From Epinephelus fuscoguttatus (taxonomy: Eukaryota > Chordata > Actinopteri > Perciformes > Serranidae): a stretch of DNA of 64,000 nucleotides. Within the stretch, counting starts at the first letter, position 1; each line of letters opens with the position of its first letter. Below the pieces are notes generated by a model that was not told the DNA's origin, did not search any database, and saw only the letters and a program-made list of their open reading frames with translations. Where the stretch lies: NCBI RefSeq assembly GCF_011397635.1, contig NC_064764.1, positions 38,854,455 through 38,918,454 of the forward strand, in the 5' to 3' direction. This document shows positions 39,254 to 64,000 of this stretch, one piece after another. A program made the translations under genes and the position numbers.

Positions 39254-39510
39254 TCCTGTTCATTTTCTGTAACTGCTTATCCTGTTAGGGGTTGTGGGTC
39301 AGGCAGGGTTCACCCTGGACAGGTCACCAGACTATCACAGGGCTGACACATAGAGACAGACAACCATTCACACTCACATTCACACCTACGGACAATTTAG
39401 AGTCACCAATTAACCTGCATGTCTTTGGACTGTGGGAGGAAGCTGGAGCACCTGGAGGAAACCCACGCTGACACGGGGAGAACATGCAAACTCTGCACAG
39501 AGGGACTTCA
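39254..39510 (+). mobile_element. LINE-type 3' tail fragment
   Basis: The series GGTTCACCCTGGACAGGTCA, CAACCATTCACACTCACATT, AATTTAGAGTCACCAATTAA, CATGTCTTTGGACTGTGGGA and CGGGGAGAACATGCAAACTC is a repeat found very widely in percomorph genomes, which I associate with the 3' region of a non-LTR retrotransposon. The exact family is uncertain. An opposite-strand fragment of the same sequence type seems to be present at about 40840-40916. Confidence 0.6.
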
Positions 39511-40916
39511 AAAAATGAACTCTCCTAACATGTGTAGTAGTATGTTAGGAGAGTAATTTCTCAGTCTTATTATCTTCAGTATTTCACAGTGGTATCTACA
39601 TTAGCCTGTCTCCATCCAGCTAAGGTGACGTATGAATTTCAAAACCATACTTCATAAAAAGCAAAGTGAAACACAGCTGTCCTCTGTCACCACTGCCTCT
39701 TTTTTCACGTTAATGCTGCAGGATTACGCAACAGTAAAACACCGTGTTCAGGCTGCCGTTTGTTCTAATCACTCACTTGGATTGATTGAAATCACAAAAT
39801 GCAGCACTTGACTCGGAGGTCAGCCGAGTGCACATCCACCTGAACCAGGACTTTGTATTCAGTGTGCGTGACATTTTCTAAAATTTTAAAAGTCAGTTTT
39901 AGGACTGTGAATTATGATTATTGTCATTATTATTGTTTTGTGGATTGTTTTTCTCCATTAATAGATTGATTCGTTCCATTTAAATGATGCATTGCAAAAA
40001 AACTGTAAAAAGATCATTACATTCCTCATGGTAAAAAATATATTTTTATGAAATATTTTTGGGTGCATTTAATGCCTTTATTACAGCAGAACAACGACAG
40101 GAAATGAAAGGAGAGATGTCAGGAATTATATGCACTTCATGGTTTGCATCATATGATTAACTCTAGGCAATTTTAAATACTGACTTTTTTATATTTAAGT
40201 TTAGCTGCCACCACTTTCATTTTCTCCTCAAGGCATCTGAGTGACTTTTGAGTTGATGCTGTCTCTGATTGCTGGTCTGTTGATATGTATCCATTTAAAC
40301 GCCACTTTTTTATTGATTGTTTTGCAGATTGCTTTCTTCTTCTTCTTCTTCTTCTTCTTTTTTCTTGTCCCAATCAACAGTCCAAACCCCAAAGATTTTC
40401 AATTTGCTGTAATAAGAATGAGAAAAGCAGCAAATGCTCAGCAAATATTTAAAAAAGACAAAAAAAAAATAAAAATTATCAGAAATAGTGACATTTTGTG
40501 TCAGTCGACTGATTGATTTTGATTAAACATTTCAGCTTCAAAATATAGTCATGCAGTCACAGGGACAGAGATTAGTGAGTTCAGTAATATCACAATGTTG
40601 TTCATCTGACTGTATTTGTTTGTGTGTTGCATGTTGCTTTGTGTCATTTCTTTGGCATGTTTTCTGTGCAGTTCTTGATTCAGTTAACGACCCTGTTTGC
40701 CCTCAATAATCCATTTTCTTCCACTCTGTTTGCCTTTTGTCACCATGTCCCTGCGTGCCCTCTCTGCCTCACTGTGTGTTTGTGTGTTGTCCTCCTTATA
40801 AAAAAAAAGCTTATTTATTATTATGAATATTTTTTTGTGATGGTTAGCATTGTTGCCTCACAGCAAGAGGGTTCCTGTTATGAACCCAGTGTGGGGGAGC
40901 CCGTTTGTGTGGAGTA
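39511..40916. other. intergenic with simple repeats
   Basis: No gene. It holds a 13-bp perfect hairpin at 39519-39554, a (TTC)n tract at about 40335-40358 and an A-rich run near 40459. The right end is a short antisense repeat fragment that abuts the 38-bp array. Confidence 0.5.
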
Positions 40917-42475
40917 CACCAAGACATTTTGTGATAGTTTGAACAACATACTATACTATGACTTTTTGATGATCTTTGATCACATTATAAAACATGACTT
41001 TTTTAAATGAAATTTTGAATGACATACTATACTACGACTTTTTGATGATGTTTTGAACAACATACTATACTATGACTTTTTTTTAATATTTTGAACGACA
41101 TGCTATACTATGACTTTTTTGTGATGTTTTGGACGACATGCTATACTATGACTTTTTTATGATGTTTTGGACGACATGCTATACTATGACTTTTTTGTGA
41201 TGTTTTGGACGACATGCTATACTATGACTTTTTTGTGATGTTTTGGACGACATGCTATACTATGACTTTTTTGTGATGTTTTGGACGACATGCTATACTA
41301 TGACTTTTTTGTGATGTTTTGGACGACATGCTATACTATGACTTTTTTATGATATTTTGGACGACATACTATACTATGACTTTTTTGTGATGTTTTGGAC
41401 GACATGCTATACTATGACTTTTTTGTGATGTTTTGGACGACATGCTATACTATGACTTTTTTGTGATATTTTGGACCACATACTATACTATGACTTTTTT
41501 ATGATATTTTGGACGACATACTATACTATGACTTTTTTATGATGTTTTGGACGACATGCTATACTATGACTTTTTTATGATGTTTTGGACGACATACTAT
41601 ACTATGACTTTTTTGTGATGTTTTGGACGACATGCTATACTATGACTTTTTTTTATATTTTGAACGACATACTATACTATGACTTTTTTATGATGTTTTG
41701 GACGACATACTATACTATGACTTTTTTGTGATGTTTTGGACGACATGCTATACTATGACTTTTTTATGATGTTTTGGACGACATGCTATACTATGACTTT
41801 TTTTATATTTTGAACGACATACTATACTATGACTTTTTTATGATGTTTTGGACGACATACTATACTATGACTTTTTTGTGATATTTTGGACGACATGCTA
41901 TACTATGACTTTTTTATGATGTTTTGGACGACATGCTATACTATGACTTTTTTTATATTTTGAACGACATACTATACTATGACTTTTTTATGATGTTTTG
42001 GACGACATGTTATACTATGACTTTTTTATGATGTTTTGAACGACATACTATACTATGACTTTTTTATATTTTGAACGACATACTACACTATGACTTTTTG
42101 ATGATGTTTTGAACAACATACTATACTATGACTTTTTTATGATATTTTGAACAACATACTATACTATGACTTTTTTATATTTTGATCACACTATAAAACA
42201 TGACTTTTTTAAATGAAATTTTGAATGACATACTGCAGTATGAAGTTTCTATGAAATTTTGAACGACATACTATATTATGACTTTTTTTCTGATATTTTT
42301 GATCACATATTAAACTATGACTTTTTAATTAAACTTTGAACGACATACTATACTATGACTTTTTTTCTGATATTTTTGATCACATATTAAACTATGACTT
42401 TTTAATTAAACTTTGAACTACATACTATGACTTTTTGTGAGATTTTGATTACATATTATATTGTGACTTGATACT
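40917..42475 (+). repeat. minisatellite array, 38-bp unit, about 1.5 kb
   Basis: Roughly 40 head-to-tail copies of a unit of the form ACATGCTATACTATGACTTT then TTTGTGATGTTTTGGACG. The central copies (about 41090-42060) are nearly identical, differing at CATGC/CATAC, GTGATG/ATGATG and an occasional shortened TTTTTATATTTTGAACG version. Edge copies are more diverged, and a GATCACA..TATAAAACATGACTTT variant occurs at both ends (about 40978 and 42183). The 38-bp length shifts frame at each copy, so the array cannot code. It lies between the convergent nyx and cask genes. Confidence 0.95.
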
Positions 42476-42479
42476 GTGA

Positions 42480-44006
42480 TACTCTGCTCAGTCTGAGATG
42501 TTTGTGCCAGTGGAAAAGAAAAAATGAGAGCCACTCAAAGGTTCACTTTCCAACACATAAAAGGAAATATATTTAAAAAATTGTTCATACTGAAGAGCTT
42601 GTATCATTGCAGAGTCATTTACACAAGGGGCAGTTTGTATGTCATTCTGTCATATTCATATACATGTTAATCAGATGCCTCCTCTTCCCTCGCAAAGTCG
42701 TCACCTTTGCAGAATGTATAGTGTACACTTCCTTTGTAGACAGTTACACAGTTTCAGAATAAAAATCAGCATTTCATCTCTCGTTGATTTTTAAACTTGA
42801 TTGAAACATTAATACTCTTGGACATCACATCTCTGAAATGGAAAATGAGGAATAAGGTGGAATTCTTCCTTTTCTTGTGTATGACAAATCAAAAAGAGAA
42901 AAATCGACTTTTATTAGATTTTTTTTTTACAAACACATCTCACTACATGGTCAATCATCATCATTATCATCATCATTATTATTATTATTATTATTTTTTT
43001 TTTTTATAAATCTGTGGTTTAGAAATGTCACCCGAAATGCAAGGGATGTGCATAGGTGTCAAGTCAACGTCCGGCTCCGTCGCTGTTAGTTTTTTCTTGC
43101 CCCTCTTGCTTCCCTCGGCTGAGTTCAGTCTTCCAAACAGCTGGAATGTTTTTTTAAGGTATATATTTTTGTCTTCTTTTCTTTCTCAGAGGTTTACAGA
43201 GGGACACGGGGAACACTGACTGACTGACAGCATGGAAGCTTGCAAATGTCCACATGCATGATAACCTCATTCAAATCTCTAAAACATTATTTATGGATTT
43301 ATTTAGAAGAGACAGTACCTGGCAGGTAGGAAGGTAGAAAGGTGTGAGATAAAGTAGCTGTACTGAGGGCTGACAACAGGATGATGGGAGGATGTAACCC
43401 AGTGTTACAGCTCAGAAAAGAACAAGAATGAATAAATAAGGAGGGCCGGTGACATGATCTATAGATGAGAAGACATTGCAGTGTGTTTGTGTGCTTTTAC
43501 TTCAGTCTGCCGACAGACAGAATACCCACTGACAGTGTCTTTCTACAGATGGTTTAGTACTACAACACCCAACAGGACTACAATGCGATGGGAGGATGGG
43601 ACACAGTACTGTCTCTTTAAAACAAACATCTACAAAAATGTTGCCTCCTAGCTAGTACAGACATGACAATATTCACTTTTGTTTAAACTCTTGTTTTTAT
43701 ACATCACTATGACTAGGTCGTCTGTCAGGGCAAGAGTCCGATAATCGGCTGCCACAGGTTGTTGGTGCGGCGTTCAGGAGGAGTTCGGTTGAATGCTGTG
43801 GTCGCTTTCACAGTACGCTGAGGGGGGTTCTCAATCAAGTGCAGTGTAGAGAGAGGTTTCCCGTCGTTTTTTTGTTAATCGTTTTTTTTTTTTAATTTCT
43901 TATTCTGAAGAGGGGATGATGGGAATTTGGCTGAGGTGTTGTTGCTGGGAGGGGAGGAGGAGGAGGAGGAGGTGTAGGTGTAGGTGGTGTCAGTCAGGGT
44001 TGCAGG
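42480..44006 (-). other. cask: cask 3'UTR (probable)
   Basis: Unique sequence directly downstream of the cask stop codon on the - strand, running to the edge of the minisatellite array. TTTATT on the + strand (AATAAA on the cask strand) occurs at 42910-42915 and near 43287-43302. Simple tracts include (ATT)n at about 42974-42995. The transcript end is not determined. Confidence 0.5.
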
Positions 44007-61157
<17,151 letters not shown>

Positions 61158-61193
61158 CTGAAATAAGACACACAGGTCAGCAGCGCACAGCCA

Positions 61194-61194
<1 letters not shown>

Positions 61195-61241
<47 letters not shown>
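61195..61241 (-). repeat. (GT)n tract upstream of a cask acceptor
   Basis: On the cask strand this (GT)23 tract ends about 37 nt before the acceptor TCTTATTTCAG of exon 61157-61089, overlapping the usual branch-point zone. Confidence 0.9.
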
Positions 61242-61243
<2 letters not shown>

Positions 61244-64000
61244 CACACACACATACAGTCACACATTTGTGGGCAGCGACCGGAGGCGATGAGAGGGTGA
61301 ATCTGTAGAGCACAATAGAGACCCCACAGCGTTGACGTAATGAAATGCGTCAACAAGACATGGGAGACATCATCATCAGCTGCCCTCCAGCCTGCACGTC
61401 CTTACAGCACCACAGGGGGGCGGCAGACTAACATTAGATACTCGTCTGAGAGACCATGAGGTCATCGCTAACACACACTGCCACAGCTCAGGGACTGAAC
61501 ATCCCACAGAGCAGCCAGTGTGTGCTGCACAACCAACAGGGCAGACATTTAAATGTAATAAATGGTTTTATGATATGATTTAAGAGATGAGCTCAAATAT
61601 AATAATAATATAGTTTTAACTCAAGGGAAAGAAGCTGAGATGGAAACTGAAATGTGAAGTTTTATAAGCGGAAATCATGATCACAGAGAGCTTTTCAACA
61701 AAACAATAAATGACAAATGAAGTGACAAATCACCTTTGTGTATAAACTGATAATTCATAAATTATTCTCACGATCAATCTGGTAATCTATGGAGTTATAT
61801 TCAGTGGTCTTTTCTCTGTCTTCAGCTAAAAACTGCAGTTGCTGTGGTTTGCGTGTACGACTCTCCAAAATAAAAGCCATGTTGTGCAGCAGCAGCTGAC
61901 CTCAGCTGTCACTGAGTTTTAACCCAAATAAGGAAAACCACAATAACCCTGTCATCCCGCTTTTAGGCTCTTAGCTCTGCTTCCCAAATGTCTTTTTTAA
62001 AATAATGTAAGTAATTACATACGAGGCTCAACGTGGCCAGGTGCCAGATTACATTAGTGAATTCCCTTCTGTCCACAAAGACCTCTCGGATTGGCTGGTT
62101 TAACCCTTTCAGCTGCTCCAGAGTCCACGACACAGGGCAGTGAAGCTTTGATTCACAGATCTCCTCCCATCTAGTCTTGGTTTGCTGACATTGTTTTTGT
62201 GACTGATTGTTCCTGCTTTTTTTTGCTGCTTTTAGAACTCGGTATCTGGTTTTTGGACTTTCCCTCAGCTGGAGTGCTCTTTGCTTTAAAGGTGCTGTAT
62301 AAATACAAATAATTCTATTTTATATAAATCATTACTTAGTGTCTGACTTTGTCTCTCAGCTTGTGCCGGGCAGGAAGAGTGTGTTTGCTGCTGGAGCGCA
62401 GTTGATGAGAGCCGCGAGACTCAACCCAAACAATGAAGGTGTTCGCTGTAAAATCGGTTGATGGTTGTTTTGTGTCTTTCATATTCTGCATGTCTTCATC
62501 ATTTATGAGTTTATTTTGCCTTATCAAATCAATCTGCTCCGTGTGCGTCAGTTTTAACAAAAGTTATGAGCTTTAACAGTTGTGAAATCTATTTTATTGT
62601 CATCATTTTATTGCTGTTTTGTCTTTTTAGTACATTTCACTTTTTCCAGTTTTTATTTTACTCTGTTTTAGGGCCGCACAATTAATCAAAGTATTATCAA
62701 AGTAGTAATAAACTGAGGAGAGCAGTACACAAACTGCTGGAGCTGCGGATAAAATGTGCCACAACAAACTATTAGAAATGAAGCTTTGTGGTGCTTAAGA
62801 GACGTCTCAGTTTACAAATAATTTCCAGATTTTAGAGAACATGTTTTTTAGTACAGATTGCTGCAAAAATTACATCAGCATCATTTTTATATTTTTTTTT
62901 CTTCAGTAAAAACAAAATGCAAAAATTAAATTCCTGCTAAATTTGTGACTCACATTGCAATGTCTGTCGAAAAAATGGCAACATGATTATTTTGATTGTA
63001 GAAAGCAAGTGTCACACTGCGTTTTGGCCTTTGTCTTCAATGAAATTTAGCGTCATCAAAATAAAATAAATGCACATGGAGCCGGAGTGTGACACTTGTT
63101 TTCTACAATCAAGTCTACAGCTCCTCATTCTAATCCTTTGTGTGCTCTATTTTGCTCTATTCTGTTGTACTACTATTACTGTAACTCGAATCTCGGACTC
63201 CACCAGCTTTTTGGCACTGACACAGCAAGGCGACAGTCCACATTAGGCCATCGGTGAGTGTCTATCACCCTAGCCGGCTTTTCTTTTTGGCCAATTCAGC
63301 ATGATGAATGGATGGAGATTTTTTGGCCAAGACGATGGCCAATATTTTGGGAGATCCGGTGCAGCCGGCAGATACTTGAGCCACGACATCCTCTTCTGTG
63401 TGCTAGTGATGTTGGCTAATCTCTAGAAACAAACATCTGTAGAGGAATGCAGATACATTTAAAAAACTAATAGAAATTTCAGCCAATCATCTGCCTCTCC
63501 ACACAGACAGTTTACCTGGCGTACAGACGTGATCTGTCGAGACTACTTGGACTACAAACTTAAAGCAGGATGCTTCCAATAATAAAATCTTCTCCAGCTG
63601 CCTAAAGTCATCTGCGTATAGAGAGTACTGTTATTACAGCTTACACATCTATTGTTATTACATTTTTGTTTTATTGTCTCGTGTGCACTGGTCTCAATTT
63701 GTTAAACTTTATTTGTCTTTGTCATCTTTACAGTCTGCACGTGTTCTTTCTTATTGGTTTGTAACACAGACAAGGTTTAATTGGATTAACTGATATTGTC
63801 CTGTGAGGTGTTTCTGTTATTGTGTCCACCCCTGTAGTGTGTGAGTGTGTATACAGGACGGGATCACACAGAGAGGTGTGGCTCATTCCTGGACCAGAGG
63901 AGGCGGAGGGAGGAGAGGGGAGGGGGTGGTTCCGGTATCTTGGTTGTGAAATTGGTGTGCTGAATATCAGAGCCCCAGCAAAACACAGCAAAACACACAC
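61242..64000 (-). other. cask intron running off the right edge
   Basis: No further cask exon was found. The PDZ-proximal exon expected upstream of ESPTTSRQSP does not appear on the - strand to 64000, so the intron is at least 2.8 kb. It contains the short inverted-repeat element at 62992-63112. The ORFs at 62336-62560 and 63728-64000 are not recognised as genes. Confidence 0.6.
62992..63112. mobile_element. 121-bp inverted-repeat element in a cask intron
   Basis: The left arm TTGATTGTAGAAAGCAAGTG then TCACAC and the inverse of the right arm TTGATTGTAGAAAACAAGTG then TCACAC match at 25 of 26 positions, separated by about 68 nt. The size and arms fit a very short MITE. A structured RNA is a less likely alternative. 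Confidence 0.7.

Noticed and set aside
40917..42475. Regular short repeats that could suggest a CRISPR array
   Set aside because: The 38-bp units are head to tail with no unique spacers, no cas genes are present, and the setting is a vertebrate genome. It is a minisatellite.

Overview
The window is nuclear DNA from a ray-finned fish, probably a percomorph teleost. It has split genes with GT-AG introns, AATAAA signals, many (CA)n/(GT)n microsatellites and several dispersed repeats that I recognise from teleost genomes. The ORFs are mostly exon fragments or chance frames. There is no sign of bacterial or viral gene organisation.

Three protein-coding genes can be assembled exon by exon. (1) ddx3x (PL10-type DEAD-box RNA helicase), + strand, 5353-20382: 18 constitutive coding exons plus two in-frame cassette exons, a GC-richer promoter/5'UTR upstream and a 3'UTR of about 2.9 kb. 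(2) nyx (nyctalopin, a leucine-rich-repeat synaptic protein), + strand, 28841-37799: four coding exons giving 480 residues, with at least one 5' noncoding exon. (3) cask (MAGUK scaffold), - strand, 44007-61157: nine exons encoding the C-terminal 347 residues (pre-SH3 linker, SH3, hook, guanylate-kinase-like domain). The kinase, L27 and PDZ exons lie beyond the right edge. The order and orientation ddx3x(+) nyx(+) cask(-) is the same as on human Xp11.4. By that logic, the 3'UTR-like sequence at 1-640 could be the end of a usp9x-like gene, but this is inference.

Layout: 1-640 possible 3' end of an upstream gene; 641-4975 intergenic with a foldback element; 4976-23260 ddx3x; 23260-28400 repeat-rich intergenic DNA (a MITE, a hAT-type element carrying a minisatellite, a dead Tc1-like transposase); 28400-38880 nyx, with a second hAT-type element and a second foldback copy in its introns; 38880-42480 intergenic with a LINE tail and a 1.5-kb array of 38-bp repeats; 42480-64000 cask 3'UTR, exons and introns. 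The cask introns hold a palindrome of about 860 bp, a 5'-inverted LINE remnant, and CA/GT tracts placed at the splice sites of four of the nine exons.

The three genes are neighbours by old synteny and do not form a pathway. Ddx3x acts in RNA remodelling and translation, nyctalopin at the photoreceptor-to-ON-bipolar synapse, and Cask in synaptic and junctional scaffolding. I found no new gene system. The most unusual signals are the long cask palindrome, the repeat-bordered cask splice sites, the two ddx3x cassette exons, a candidate 18-nt cask microexon, and the two hAT-like elements whose 8-bp target-site duplications can still be read.
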